From: Penicillus capitatus | Taxonomy: Eukaryota > Chlorophyta | Assembly (NCBI GenBank): GCA_965649825.1 | Contig: OZ287703.1 | Span: 1-64,000, forward strand | DNA length: 64,000 bases | Direction of reading: 5' to 3' | Part shown: positions 21,863-34,660 of the stretch, one piece after another | Position numbering within the stretch: the stretch's first letter is position 1 | How the letters are laid out: every line of letters begins with the position of its first letter | Notes under the pieces: model-generated | What the model saw: only the letters and a program-made list of their open reading frames with translations | Told to the model about the DNA's origin: nothing | Database searches by the model: none | Position numbers and translations under genes: made by a program

Positions 21863-24311
21863 CCTTCAAGTGCGGCTCGCTGGTAGACTGCAGAAGAGTC
21901 GAGTGCTGGCTGGAACTGAAACGTGAAATGGACGAATGGACGGTGCGACTGGTGTTTTATGCATGCGCATCGTACCCTGATGGACCCGAGCACAGCCAAG
22001 GGTCATTACGTAACTGCATCGTAAGGCATGGCTGTGCCACACGATGCGTCTCCACGTTCCATGTGCTTTCCTCTGTTTGCTGTTGTATGCCATGGGTCTT
22101 GTCACACACTTGGGGTTAGAGATCCATCCATACATGTACACAGGGAGTGTCTTTCAACTGTGCTGTCGAAGTGAGATTGCTGTTTGAGATCAAGTGTCTT
22201 GTCATTTGGTTTTCGTGCAATGTCCCAGGCATGTTGTCTCTATCTGCTCCATCCAGCACCTGGCGCTCTGCTGTTGCTCTCTACTTTCTACTTGTCATCC
22301 AGCAAGCAGTATAAGCGGAGAGATTCGTCAGAATGAGATGCAATAGACTTGGTTGAAGGGCCCCTTCGATATCTCAGTTCCTGCGAAGATCTCCTGTGCT
22401 TAGACAGACACCTTCTCCAGCTTGGACTACAGCTTCAACTTGACGAGAGACATTCAGTTCCCTTTTCCCTGCGAATGGTCGATGCCGACATGACATCCAA
22501 TGATTCACTGTCGAAGCTGTGAAGCGCAGAAGATGCCAAACCTCAGCAGGATCGCCACCATATGACCGAGAATCGAATCGTATTCTTGCCTTGGGAAGAG
22601 AAGGTATCAACCTCAAAGAGACCACCGCGACCGTCCAACATCGACAATGGAACGAACATCTTCGGATCGGCGGTCTCTTCCGTCGTTTATTGTTAGCAGC
22701 GTCGTTCGTCGAGTCGTCCGACGAAACCATGAATCCTATCTCCGCTTGGCAGATAGCTTCCCGAATAGTCTTTGCGCTTCGGTGGCCAGAACGTGCAGTT
22801 CACCGTTCCCGCTCTGCTGAACTGCCTCATTGCACATATTTATTCATCGATAGAGGCACTCACACATTCCAGTTGGTCTGGATGATGCCTCCTCTCCTTT
22901 CTGGTTTTGTCGCTCGCCTCAGCGAGTCATCGGGAACAACGATAAGGTCGACGTTGGCAGTGCTGCGCTGCGCACGACGTCTTTCTCCCTCCACTCGAAG
23001 TCTCTTTCTTCTCCACAGCGACAGACGATCACGCTGCCGACAGCACCATTCTCACTCTGAACCAGGTTTCATTTTGCCGAGAGCAGTCAGGCAATGAGTA
23101 AACTGGAAAAGACATTAGCATTGCTACAGTATGCGGTCACCACTGCAGATACTGCAGAGCGAGAAGAGCGGCCATCTGTTCCAGTCAAGCCGGGGCTCCA
23201 GAAACAATGTTTCCCTCAGACAAAGGTAACTTGACCAGATCTGTCGCATCTTAGGGTGACAGTCTCGCTGACTGAAGGTCTCTCGCCAAAGAAGTTTCCT
23301 CGGACTCATTCTAGTTCAAGTCGGCGGCGACCTTCAAGAATACCGTCCCTACACAGAAGACAAACGTGAGGACTCTACCGCGCAAATCACTCCTGTCGAG
23401 CAGTGCCAGATCGTCGGCAAGTTGCATGGATTAACAGCACTTCGACGATGAAGGCGCAGCAACCTCGACAAGCGAAGTCTTGGCGCTGTCTGCACACAGA
23501 AAACAGAAACCACAATTCCTAAGAGATGCTAACGTTTCTAAGGACAGAGAAGTGTTGAAATCGATGGATGGCGACGCTTCGCGCCTCTCAATGGCGGACA
23601 TCGTTGATTCTGCACACGTTCGTGGGAAAGACTCCCACAGTCTGGACACACCTTGGGCTACAGAAAACCATCCTGGAATACTGCCAGGGTCGACACGGAC
23701 ATGAAACAAACGACGATCCATCTCATGGCATCGTAGGTCCACATAAGCAAACCGCGACGAGAGAAGAATACGCGACTGCCTTACCTGTTACGTTCGCTTG
23801 ATCATCCGCGAGACTCGATTGCGCATTCCAATGTAATATACAATGCGGCCCAGTCCGTGTAAAACAGACCAGTGGAGCAGACCTGTTTTCTTGCGTCCAG
23901 CTCTGGATCGTAGAACTCCTTTGTTTCGAATCGTTGAATGTTCACTGCATCAGTCGTCGGAGTCGGTGATGCGGAAGGTGTATCTTGATGTGACAGGAGC
24001 ATACCATCGCTGCCAAAATGGCTGTCGATCGATCTTCTCTCTTCTCTGTTTACTCATTCTGTACGTGCCAAGGGTGAGGTTACATAGACTGAGACAATCT
24101 GTCGTTCGTGCATGTCAGGAATGGAAGAGTGAGAAACATCGAAATTGGTCAACACACACAACTAATAATGCGTTCTGAAGTAAAAATTGCTTTCGTTTTA
24201 ATGCGTTCATTCTCCCCACATTAGAGTGCATGGCATCTGCCTCTCTTATCCTACACAGGTACCGAGCCTTATAAAGAGCGAAAACGTTTTGTGAGTAGTG
24301 GACGCAGACAG
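21863..24311. other. Spacer 5' of ANK3 and 3' of FBL3
   Basis: 21863-22900 is ANK 5' flank homologous to 13418-14450. Around 23500-23700 there is a stretch resembling 47180-47330. No reading frame has recognisable domains, and no FBL 3' element was found behind FBL3. Confidence 0.5.
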
Positions 24312-25988
24312 CTACTCCAGATGGTTCAGACAAGGGAGCTTTCTTTTCAACTCTCGACGCGCACCATCCGTTAAGTTCTCGGCGCCGGTGCAGAGGGAGC
24401 GCAATCTTGGGAAGCTCCCTTCGACGAGGTAACCTCGCACACCCGTCAGCAGATCGAAGAAGTCCAAGTGCGTGATCATCAGAGTCAGCTCCCTCAACTT
24501 CGTCAGAAGCGTGATTCTGCAGAATCGCTGACGCGAATCGAAATCCATCGGCCCGTTCGAGCACACCGCGAGGGACGTCAGACTCTTCAGAGATCCCAGC
24601 GCCGGAAAGAAATCCTCTTCGATCTTCAGATCGGCCATTATCAGCGAGAAACTCTCCAATCGGGTCAGCGAAGCGAAGACAGACCCGGAGAGACCTCTAT
24701 CCAGGTAGCAGTTCAGAACCAGGTCCTCCAGCAGAGGCAGATGAGAGAGCGTTCGAGTCAGGTCGAGGTTAGGGTCTGCGCCGACGCACAGTCCCAGACG
24801 GACGAGTCCTGTGAGTTCGCTGACGGACGATGTCACTGGGGTGTGCACGGCAAGAAGCTGTGTCAGGTTGGACAAGAGCGCCAGCGAATCGAATCCCGGG
24901 TCGATCCGATTCCTGTTGCAGCCTCCGATCGTCAGCGACTTCAGCTGACTCAATCCGAAGAACGCCTCCGCGTCCGCAATCGTCGAGATTCTCAAGGGAC
25001 TGAGTGCGAGCTCCGTGACGGTGCCCATCTCTCTGAGCTTTGCCCAGAGTTGGGAACTCCATCGCGACATGTCGGACTTCGAGACGCAGAGCGTTTCCAG
25101 GCTCGTGAAGTGGTCGAGCACAGACCAGTCCGCTGTCGGCAGAATCCACATTTCATTGCGCCCGTTGGTGTCGTCGAACGACTTCAGCGTGGAAGCGTAA
25201 GGGAGCAGGATCTGGAAGATGCACACAGGCTTCCTTACATGAGGTCAGCGACGGACGGGAGTCACCTCGAGCAGTCTGCCTTCGCACTGCGGTCTCGTTC
25301 TTCTCGACAGCGCGCTTGTCAGCTCCAGTGTCGTTAGATTCGTCAGGGAAGGAAACACAAGCTGGCCTTGTCGGTCGATCAGGAGGCTGGGACCGACGCA
25401 CAGTTCCTCGATCTTGCGCATGTCGGCGAGCGGCTCCAGGTCGATGTCGACATTCTTCGGTTCCATCACCCACAGGCGTGTCAGATTCGTGAGGTGCTTC
25501 AGCGCCGATGCCGTCTGGGAATGCAATTGGTCGGAGTGCAGTCGCACCGAAAGCGACAGCAGTCGCTGCAGGGAAGGCAATGCGATTAACAGGCCAAAGT
25601 GCATACAGAGGGAGGACGATGCGCTTTCGGGCGGATGCTCTCCTTCGATGGACAGTTGTTCGATGTTCGGGAAACGGGTGAGGACGTCCAGGTAGTAGTA
25701 GAGGTCGCCCGGGTAGTAGTAGAGGTCGTCCGTGGATGCCTCGTTGTCCACCGACACGGAAACGGCGTTGGGAAACTTCGAGGCGGCGTCCGGCATCTTC
25801 TCCCAAGGAACGCGTGCGAGTCTGGGGTGCATCCGCAGACTCAGACTGCGCCATCTCCGACAGACGCGCGAACACTCGTGGAGCCCGTCGTCCACGAGAT
25901 ACCTTAAGACCTTAGACAGAAAGTACTCATCGTCCAGCAGTTCTCCGAGACGGCTCTCCTGCTGCGTACAGCGCGACACGTTGCTCAT
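24312..25988 (-). CDS. FBL3: F-box-like/LRR protein
   Basis: The first true ATG is at 25988 (MSNVSRC). Exon 1 (25988-25266, 241 codons) has 'EYFLSKVLRYLVDDGLHECS' then 'RVCRRWR', the F-box-like motif. The intron 25265-25212 (54 nt, GTGACT...TTCCAG) is phase 0. Exon 2 (25211-24312) starts 'ILLPYASTLKSF' and encodes LRRs to 'CLNHLE'; the protein has 540 residues. A short tyrosine-rich insertion (DDLYYYPGDLYYYLDV) looks like a local tandem duplication. It is more diverged than FBL1, 2 and 7. The opposite strand carries a 289-codon open frame (24468-25337), which I treat as a shadow. Expected role: SCF-type substrate receptor. Confidence 0.85.
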
Positions 25989-27210
25989 TTTTCTCCTCGA
26001 CGTCACCTCATGCGAACTGTCCGTGCACCGCAGAAGAAATGGGAAGAAATGGAGTCCGACGTCACATCAGAAGCTCCTCTGTCGACGACAGATCGTCAGT
26101 CTGAAGTTATTCCAGTCTAAGAAACGTCGTCCTGTAGACCGACGACATTACCGTCGAAGAAGCGGCGAGCGAGGTTTCCAAGAATCCGAAGAACCGAGAA
26201 TCGCCCAGTCGCGCAATCCGTTCGCAGAGAAGGTTTACCGTACTCCTGAGCACTCGGCGCCGGTTGCCTTTCCGTTCGACTGATGGAGTGAAACAGGGCG
26301 ACTGCAGGATAGTGTTGTCGGCCTCCTATCCAGAGCAGCGCAAAAGCGACAGCGCGTTTCAAGCCGTCCAGTAAACGCGTGAACGCGAGAGAGCGAAGTG
26401 GATCACTGAAGAGGTTTTCGATATGCAAAGGTCGCGTCATCATCCTCGCTGTCCTGACGCTATTCTGAGACGACAGAATTCTAGTCCGTAGATGTCATGT
26501 ACTTGTCCCTCGATGACAGTGCCGCAGATTCGCTCCGCTGTTTGGAAAGTTTCGCGAGTCGCCGTCCGTGTCTTCGTCACGCGTCGAAAGATCACACGAT
26601 CGATTAACACTCCTGCCATTTTCAGACATCGCCGCCGGTGACATGCTGAGAATCGGAGGGTGTCAGCGTTAGCGTTTCATTCGAACTGTCCAGCACTGGA
26701 TGTCATCCGTGGAACTCTCTTTTTGGCGACGCGTCTCGAACACATATCTCTCCGTAGGGAAAAGGCAGACAGCTTGCAGAATCTCTGTCTTCACGGACAG
26801 GTCCAGGAAGCAATGGAAATCTCTTCTCGGCAAGATGGCATTCCCGCAATGGTAACACAAGTGAACCGACGATGCTTTCTGCCGGGGCGCAGTTTATCGA
26901 CTGGTCCATCAGGAGCGTCTTGTACGAATAGGTCCGAAGAACGACAGGCGTTAAGATCAGCAGGGCAATCGGAACGCTAGATAACAATACGCGTCGATAA
27001 GCACATGGTTGCTAATGAACTTCGAATACAACGGAGTTCGACCAAACAGATCTTAGGGGCAACTGGGATGTGCCTGATGGTCTTTAATGCAATCCTTCAG
27101 TCCCTCACTCATGACCCTCTGTCTTAAGCTTGCTCTGAAAACTGATATGACGATCGGATACCAACTTGGACAGACGACACGTTAAGAGACGATTTCTGGA
27201 GGAGATGGAT
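25989..27210. other. Spacer between FBL4 and FBL3
   Basis: This lies upstream of FBL3 and downstream of FBL4 on the minus strand. It contains the FBL 3' element (27042-27075). A 109-codon minus frame at 26117-26443 has a hydrophobic stretch (AVAFALLWIGG) but no family match that I can recognise, so it is not called. Nothing else is supported. Confidence 0.5.
27042..27075 (-). promoter_or_regulatory. Conserved FBL 3' element (copy in FBL4)
   Basis: The minus strand reads AGGCACATCCCAGTTGCCCC about 136 nt after the FBL4 stop, matching the blocks behind FBL1, FBL2 and FBL7. Confidence 0.45.
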
Positions 27211-28980
27211 TTATTCGTAAGCTGAGGTCCTCCTTCCAGACAGCGAGAACTCTCGAAGACACGGAAACATCTGCCACACCTCTCTGCGCGCACTGAGGTC
27301 AGTGTTTGCAAGAGGCAGATTCAGTTCTCTGAGCTTCGGCAAACGCATTTGCGGCAATCCAACTCTACTGTTGAAACGGCTCTCGATACACGAAATCTTC
27401 AGCACCTCCAGGTTTGACAGAAGACTCAGCCGCGGGCAAACGGTGTAGGGATCCACGACACTGAGACGATTGACTAGGCAGAGCTTTGTCAGTCCTGTCA
27501 TATCTGCCAGAGCGTCGACAAACAAATCGTCCACGCGGACATTCCTCGTCTCCAGATCCTTCAGTCCACTGAGTTGTCTGGAAAACTGGGAAGGCGTCGC
27601 GCAGTTGGGATGAAAAAGACGCAGCTCGTCGCTGCTCTTGATCGACAAGGAGGTGAGATTGGTCAGTGATGCGAGACATATCAAGTATTCGTTCGCGTTA
27701 AGCGAGGCTCCCACAAGACTCATAGTGTATCCGAGATGGAGGTCGACGATGCCCGTTGGAAGACGAAGAGAGTAGCTCCTCGATATCGGATCCAAATACA
27801 GCTCAGTGAGTTGCGTCAGGATTGTGAGACGTTCCGTGATCTCGGGTAAAATCGCTCGATGCTTGTCTCTGAGTGTGAGCGATCGGATCCCGGCGAACGA
27901 GGACATGCATTCCGCAAATGCTCGCAGTCCTCCGTGGCCCAGTTTGTAAAAATCCACCTTCGTCAGATGACGCACTTCCATAAGGCCTTCGAAAAAAATG
28001 TCTTCTCCTCGGAAAAAATGGTGAACCGAGAGGCTTGACAGACACGCGAACATTCTCCAAAACGACCGCCCACGCGTCGACAGAGGTTCGAACCACCACC
28101 ACGAACAAACGTCCAGCTCCTGTAGGGTCACGGCATACGGCAAGATGCACTACAACAAAAAACTTAAGGAGAGATCCAATGCGATTCCGAATTCTCACAC
28201 CTGCAAGTCGATTGTAAACGGTGTGTGTATTCCGAGAGAACCGCCAGCGATGTAGAGGGACGTAAGCCTTGTCAGCGAAGGGAAAAGGAGCTCGCCGCGT
28301 TTGTTGACGATCAACTGAACAGCAATCTTCAGCTCTCTGAGCCCGCGGATCTCCGTAACGGGCTCCAGATCTGTCTGCTCAGAACAGTAAACGGCGAGAC
28401 ACAGCGACTCCAGGTTCGTCAGACGACGCAATGCCTGGACGACGTCGCCCAAGACGTCTTTCTCCATCCATAAGGAGAGAGACTGGAGACGATCCATCAT
28501 CGGGAGGCATGTTACCAGGCTGCCCGCTTTCTCTAGCTTGGTGTAGGACAGATGCAGATGCTGCAGATTCTTTAGGCGCGACAGCTGCGGAATGACTTGC
28601 CCTTCGACAGTGTTCTCGCCGCCAGAGACCCTCTCCAACTTTAGCGACACGGCCTTCGGGAACAAGGAGACTACTCTCTGCAGCTGGTCCGGATGAATAC
28701 CGCGGAGTTCTACCGGCAGCTTCCCGCAGGCGTCTCTCCAACGACGGCACACACGGCGGCATTCATGGAGTCCATCCTCCATGACGCATGTTAGCGTTTT
28801 GAGCAGCAAATCCTCGTGCTCGTCCAGGAGAACGCCAAGGGTCCTCTCCGAGTCGGCTGCTGTCACAGACGGACTCGCGACGCTGTGCTGTGCACCGTCT
28901 GAGCTGGCGGACGCGTCAGACTTCGATAAGCGTCTGCTCTCCGTGCGTTGATAAATCTCTTTCGAATGTACGCACCCCAT
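27211..28980 (-). CDS. FBL4: F-box-like/LRR protein with a myristoylation-type N-terminus
   Basis: ATG at 28980 opens with MGCVHSKE, fitting the N-myristoylation consensus M-G-x3-S-K, with Cys3 as a possible palmitoylation site. Exon 1 (28980-28201, 260 codons) carries 'LLKTLTCVMEDGLHECRR' then 'VCRRWRDAC'. The intron 28200-28150 (51 nt, GTGTGA...TTGTAG) is phase 0. Exon 2 (28149-27211) begins 'CILPYAVTLQELDV' and continues with LRRs to a stop after 'GRRTSAYE'; the protein has 572 residues. The frame is also open 5' of the chosen start, but the related FBL6 has its own MG..HSK start at the same place. The product is probably a membrane-tethered substrate receptor; the lipid anchor is inferred. 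Confidence 0.87.
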
Positions 28981-29403
28981 CGGAACATGGGCGAAGTTTC
29001 TTCCAGAAACGCGGTGTAAAGCCGTGACAGACTTGCGTCGATTGAACTTCGCGCTTATTCGTTGAATCGTTGTTAGGTGTACGAAGTTCACGCGAATTTC
29101 GTTGCGCATTACGATCGTCGCCACTGTACTGCGTCATCACTCATGCCTTCGATTCTCTCAGGCATTGAATACTCAATCGGAACACAACCTTAACACCCCG
29201 AACAGCAGCAGCTCTGCGAAATGACATCGTTTTCTTTGTCCTTAGTTAGACGCGTATACTCTTCTTTGAGCGTTTAGAACAAATATAGTCCCTTACTAAG
29301 CCGTGCACTGACTGAGACGAACAAATGGGAAATGCGCACCAGTATTGCACAACTGACAACGAAATCAGATCCCAAACGTCACACGCGCAAAGTGGCAGAT
29401 GTC
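28981..29403. other. Promoter-side spacer of FBL4
   Basis: This stretch lies between the FBL4 start and the 3' end of the FBL5 pseudogene. I see no gene, tRNA or clear repeat in it. Confidence 0.5.
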
Positions 29404-30410
29404 TTAATCGGAAGAGAAACGACGGAGAGACGGAAATCTGGAGAACAGGTAGTTCTTCTGGCTATCGTCCAACTTGCAGCGGGGCAATTCCAGCACCTGG
29501 AGCCTGCTCAGTTGAACTCCAGACAGATTCTCAAGCACGCGACTTTGGTATGGATCAAGGACGTACAGGCGCAGAAACAACAGGTTCTGGAGGCAGTTGG
29601 CCTCGGCATGAAAACGGACCGAATGAGCAGCATCTGTGTTCTCCTGAACCCACAATCGAAGCGCCGTCAAGTGTTCTAAAGAGGCCAGAACTTCGAAAAA
29701 AATCAGATCGACATCCACTCCGTCAGGCTGAGTGATCGCAAACCTTCCATGCGAACGAACATGCAACTTGGGATGTAAAACGCACAGAGGTAGTTATGAA
29801 TTTCCAGAGATTCCAGACGCGGCATGATCTCTGCCATTTGTAGCAGTTGCTTTGGTGTCATCGGATAAAAAATGTGAACAGTGAGATGCGTCATCGTCTC
29901 CGATAATGGCAATCGGTACGCAGGTATGCGAAAATCAAAAGAAAGCCTCCTTAAGTGCACGAACCTATTAGTGGCGGCCTCGATCCAGCGCCACACGAAG
30001 TTGGCTCGCCAGTGAAACAGTCGGAACTCAAACGACGTGAGTCGTGTCAACGAGCAGTGGAAAATCGGTGACGGTGTATCAATCAAGAACGACATTCTGA
30101 CGATGGACAGATCGGCCAGCAAAGGCATGGCGCCAAGTGCAGAGCAAAAACAAGTATCTCCGATGCTCACGTCCTTCAGATGAAGCGTCCTCAGATGGGA
30201 GAATGCTGCTAAACTCTTCCCATCTTTAAGCTCCAGATTTCGAGTGATCACTCCTGTTACAGTCAAGTGATGCAATGTCGATGCGTACGGACGCATGATC
30301 TACACAAAAACTAGAAATGGCTCCAGTATTCGGACGATAAGGTGATACCTGCAACAGAGGAACGTCGAAGTGAACAAGTTCGTAGTTTAGCGGGATAGAG
30401 TAACGGGTGC

Positions 30411-30414
30411 ATAG
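30411..30414. other. Target-site duplication ATAG, left copy
   Basis: ATAG before the left LTR recurs at 34910-34913 after the right LTR. FBL8 shows the unoccupied site as CTATGCACACG on the gene strand. Confidence 0.9.
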
Positions 30415-30663
30415 TGTCGTGATGATGAAGAGCTGAAGGATGATGGTCCAATAAATGCCTCATCATCGTAAGAGGCACTGATGGCCAAACAGCTCATAAT
30501 GGCCACGTCACATCAGAACCTACCCAGAACCTACCCAGAACCTACCCGGCACCTATTCAGCACCTATGAAACCCAACACTATAAAAAGGGGATTATTGTT
30601 ACATTGATTATCTTTGTAAGAAACTTTGTTGCGTCTACCACCGTCACGTACTTGCCCATGTCA
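30415..30663 (+). repeat. 5' LTR (249 bp) of the dead element
   Basis: It starts TGTCGTGATG and ends CCCATGTCA. It contains three tandem copies of AGAACCTACCC followed by two diverged copies, then CTATAAAAAGGGG, a likely TATA box. Confidence 0.95.
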
Positions 30664-30665
30664 AT

Positions 30666-30677
30666 TGGTTTCGGAGC
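30666..30677 (+). other. Primer binding site TGGTTTCGGAGC
   Basis: It lies two bases after the 5' LTR. The same 12-mer follows the 5' LTRs of the elements at 45250 and 61005, so three distinct elements share one primer. Confidence 0.7.
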
Positions 30678-30691
30678 GGCGACTTTCGAAG

Positions 30692-33030
30692 ATGGACTGT
30701 GAGGAGTTCACGTCCCTTCTCAACTCGGCAGCCTTCGTCGAGGACGATTACCGCCCTCGCATCAAGTACGTGGTTCAGAGGGTGGAGCCCAGATCGCCTG
30801 CCTTCGATCTGATACAGCGGGTCCTCGACCGAGTCGGACCGCGCTTTCGAACGCAGGCAGCATTCAATGAGGCCTTTTGCCGGACCCGCGGCCATAGTTT
30901 GCACTATTTTTGCCGACGAGGTTCTGCGCCTCAAAACTGAGGACATGACCACTGTCCTCAGGAACGCTAGCTTCTGGGAGTCGAGCATGTTGACGCGAAC
31001 GGACGCAGATCATGATCCTATTGACCCCGATGTGGCGACGACGCCATTGGTCAACGTTGCCGCCGACGGAAGAGTGATTGGCGACGACGGCTCGATCAAC
31101 TTTTCAGCGATCTCTAACGCTGGAAGAATCATGATCGGAGCCAGGGACATCTGCAGAACCTCCAGACGAGAGGCGCTCAACATGCTGAAGTTCTTACAAA
31201 AGATCAACAATTCGAGCAATGCATCGACAAGGCCACGAAGAGCAGCAGGCCAGTCGAGGAATGGAATGGGCGTCGTGCCTTCGCCGCAGAGAAGTCTCTG
31301 CCGAAAGGAAACGAAGCACACGTCTGCGAGACCATCAGCGAGACAGAAGAAGACCCAACGGAACAGGATGTGCAGTTCGCACACACCGTTAGAGCGGTCA
31401 CCAAGACCAGGAGAGTTTAAAACTTGGTCTCATCTCCCCGAGCCATTTGGGGTATCCACGCCATATTAACGCTTTAGTTGATTTTGGCGCCGAGTCCTCC
31501 ATTGTATCCCCGGCACGAGCGAAAGAACTGGGAGTGAAGGTCAGGCCAGACGAGACCCGTCTGCTGTTGGCCCATGGAGATACCGCGAAGGTCACCGGAC
31601 GATGCGACTTCCAGGCAGCCCTGGCGCAATCCTCCGACCAACAATTCTCCATGAGTTGCCTCGTACTACCGAGGTACGGCTACCATCTACTACTGTGCAT
31701 GCGCGCGATGATCGACAGTAAGATCTCCGCGCATCCCCACGACAGATCTATCAGCATCAGAGGCGACAGGTCAAATGCCACTTCACAGGACCGAAAGCCG
31801 ACAAAAGGGCGGCCAATGAGATCGCGCATGAGAAGATATGCCGCTGCACCGAAAAAGTCGATCATCTACCGAGAATCACCGAAGAACGGCTGCAGGTGCC
31901 GTTGAACCGGTCAATCGTGCTCGGACCACGAGAGAGCAGGATGCTCAGACGCCGAACGTGCTCCCCGGCGCACTCGTGTACAAGAGGGTTCCGACCGTGG
32001 CACCGCGATACTCGGTACACCTCGGTGTGCAGTACCACACGTTCTCAACGCTCGCCAACCATGCCGCGGAACCAGTGAAGATAACTGGAAGAACGACGAT
32101 CTTGGACGTGCCCACAAGACAAGACGTCGAGTATACCGCGTGCGATTGCAACGGAAACCCACATCCGTTGAGAAGCAACAGACCACCTTTTCCCCAACGG
32201 CAGTACGCTTGCAGTCAGGTATACTGTCGCAGAAGCCTAAAATTGGCTGCTGCAGTCTCGAACAGCTGCTGGCCCGATTCCCAGACGTACTTTGTGAAAA
32301 ATTGGACGTTCTTCGGGATGGGAGGTCGGCATCCGCGACGTACAAGGGCAACTACATTCGGTCTTTACCAAAGTTCCCTACACGTTCGCTGCTGAACCGA
32401 CGGCATGCAGAAACGAGATCGACGCACTCATCGAAGCCGGAGTCGTCAGCCGATTTCACGGAAAACCGAAGCACATCATCCCTTGGTTTTCTGTTCCGAA
32501 GAAGAACTCGCTCGAGCGGCGAGTAGTGCTAGACTTTCGCGGACTCAACACGCTGACCACAAGGAGTCCCGCGCTGCCCATGCATCGAGAAGGCGCAGTT
32601 CAGAACCTGTCCGGGATGCGCCACTACGCGCAGTTTGATTTCCGACACGGATTCTAGCAGATACCTCTGGCACATGGCCTCCAGCCGTATTTCGTCACCG
32701 TGTCCGACCGAAAGCCCTACGCCTTCACACGGCTTCCGATGGGTTGGATCAACTCAATGGCTTTCTTCGACCAAGATGTTCAAGAAACCATAGCGGAAGC
32801 ACGAGACCAGTTGAAGCAGCAGAAGACTCGAACGGCAATCGAGAGCTATGCCGACGACGTCTGCGTAGGAGCACGGACACAAGAAGATCTCGAGAGAGCA
32901 GTTCTCCAACTGCTGACGGTCTATGACAAATACCGGTGGACGGCATCTCCGAAGAAGTGCCAGGACGGTGTTAACGAGGTCGAGCTCCTCGGACACCGCT
33001 TCACGCCCGAAGGCGTTTTGCCCCCCAAAG
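30692..33030 (+). pseudogene. Degenerate gag-pro-RT of the dead element
   Basis: ATG 30692 (MDCEEFTSLL) opens a Gag-like frame that breaks near 30870 and resumes in another frame up to about 31400. A retropepsin-like segment ('INALVDFGAESSIVSPA') starts near 31460. RT motifs follow ('VVLDFRGLNTL' near 32525, 'AFTRLPMGWINSMAFF' near 32720, 'ESYADDVCVGA' near 32850) with a stop between them. It cannot make an active polyprotein. Confidence 0.8.
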
Positions 33031-33041
33031 CACGCTGCAGC

Positions 33042-33279
33042 AGTTGCCCCCTGCAGCGCCGCATCAACGAAGACCGCAATCCGATCGTTTTCAGGACTCC
33101 TTCGCACCTTGCTGGACTATTGCAAGTGCGACCTCCGCCGCAGCTTAGCGGCCCCGCTGCAGCAGTCGCTCAATGCAGCGCAGCCTCAAACGAAGACCCC
33201 AGTCCGTTCGTTTTCGGGACTCTTTCGCACGTTGCTGAACTCTTGCAAGTGCGACCGCCGCAGCTTAGCGGCCCTGTCG
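33042..33279 (+). repeat. Internal tandem duplication of about 120 bp in the dead element
   Basis: Two adjacent units of about 120 bp share 'AACGAAGACC', 'TTGCAAGTGCGACC' and 'CGCAGCTTAGCGGCCC'. They are diverged by several substitutions. The duplication falls after the RT core and adds to the coding damage. Confidence 0.7.
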
Positions 33280-33869
33280 AAACTCACGAACGCCAATACC
33301 AAAGTCATCCAACGATACTGGGCGGAGGATCCCAACCGCTGGGCCACCCTCCTCCGCTCTCTCAACCGCATCTGGATGGCTTTGGGTACGCGTTGTTCGA
33401 CAGTGACTCTAAACGTCTCCTCCGCCTTCGAGCTGGCGGATTCCAACGTGAACCGTTCCGATCCAGTGGCAACGCTGAGCTACTCGGAATGAAAGAGGCG
33501 CTGAAGAAACAGGCACCTGCTCATGGGCAAACATCTCACCATCTTCACTGACGCCACCGTTGTCAAACAAGCGAGTCGAAGCAGCGAGCAGAGCTTCCTC
33601 GTGCAGTGTCATCTAGACACCCTCAACCTCTCTGCAGGAAAGGACCAACGACGACCGAAGCTCCCGCGCTTGCGGCCACCGCACACCACAACTGCTGGCC
33701 AGTGTGGTACCTGCAGATGGAAAACTATCTGAAGACAGGTCGATGTCCCGATGACGCCAACCCCCAGTGCCAACACTTTGCCCGCCACGATTCGCCCGTC
33801 GCGCAGTCATTGAATACGTGGCAACCTATGAGGCAGTGCGTAGGCATGGACGTCATCGACCCCATGAAG

Positions 33870-34110
33870 CCTGACGGCTCCTCAAACTATATCATCGCCG
33901 CAGTGAACCTCTGCGCACGATTTTGTCTTCTCTCGGCATCCTCGCAAGCCAAAGCGACATCCACCATCAGACTGCTCGAGCGCTGGACAGCCCTTTTCGG
34001 CAACCCCGAGTGTCTGCAGACAGACAACGATTCAGCGCTCGTAGGCAATCAGTTATCCAATTGGATGTCGGCCCGAGGAATTCAACGCCGCACCATCCCG
34101 TGATCGCACC
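33870..34110 (+). pseudogene. Integrase core fragment of the dead element
   Basis: The frame contains 'SNYIIAAVNLCARFCLLS' and 'LQTDNDSALVGNQLSNWM', resembling the region around the second catalytic Asp of LTR integrases. It ends in three imperfect copies of GTGATCGCACCATCCT (34101-34140). No complete D,D,E triad remains. Confidence 0.6.
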
Positions 34111-34660
34111 ATCCTGTGATCGCACCATCCTGTGATCCCAATGCATAGGGACCTCCGAGCGTCTCAGCCGAGACGTCATCCGCCGTCCACACTGCCTTCA
34201 AAACTCAAGGCAAATGGACATCAGCTCTTCCCCAGATTCAGGCACTGCTAAACGCGCTTCCGAACTCGGTGACCAAACTCAGCGCCGCACAGACCGCTTT
34301 CGGTTCTCAACCTCGCACGCACTTCATTCCCGCGCCACTCACTTTCACCGCGCCCTTCTTGCACCTCGTTGGACCGCCATCGATCACCAGATGCAGCACC
34401 AGCAACCACACCAACAACTGTCCCACTCTCACCGTTGCTCCGACATCCTAGTCGGCTCCCTCGTGCTGCTTTTTGACAATCAACACGCGCAGACGCACGG
34501 CAACCAGCTTCCTCCGCAGTGGCTCGGACCGTAGACGATTCACGATACATTTTCTTCCTAACGTTACCGTTTCGTTTCTTCTTCTTCCAAGAAACCCTTT
34601 CTCGCACATCGCGATCATCTACGACGTTTTTTCAATCGGAGTTCAGCGCAGGGAAGCGAT

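Noticed and set aside
24468-25337. 289-codon open frame on the plus strand
   Set aside because: It is antisense to FBL3, rich in Arg/Gln/Ser with no domain, and is explained by codon bias of the gene opposite.
26117-26443. 109-codon minus-strand frame with a hydrophobic segment
   Set aside because: There is no paralogue in the window, no domain, and it overlaps the likely FBL3 promoter.
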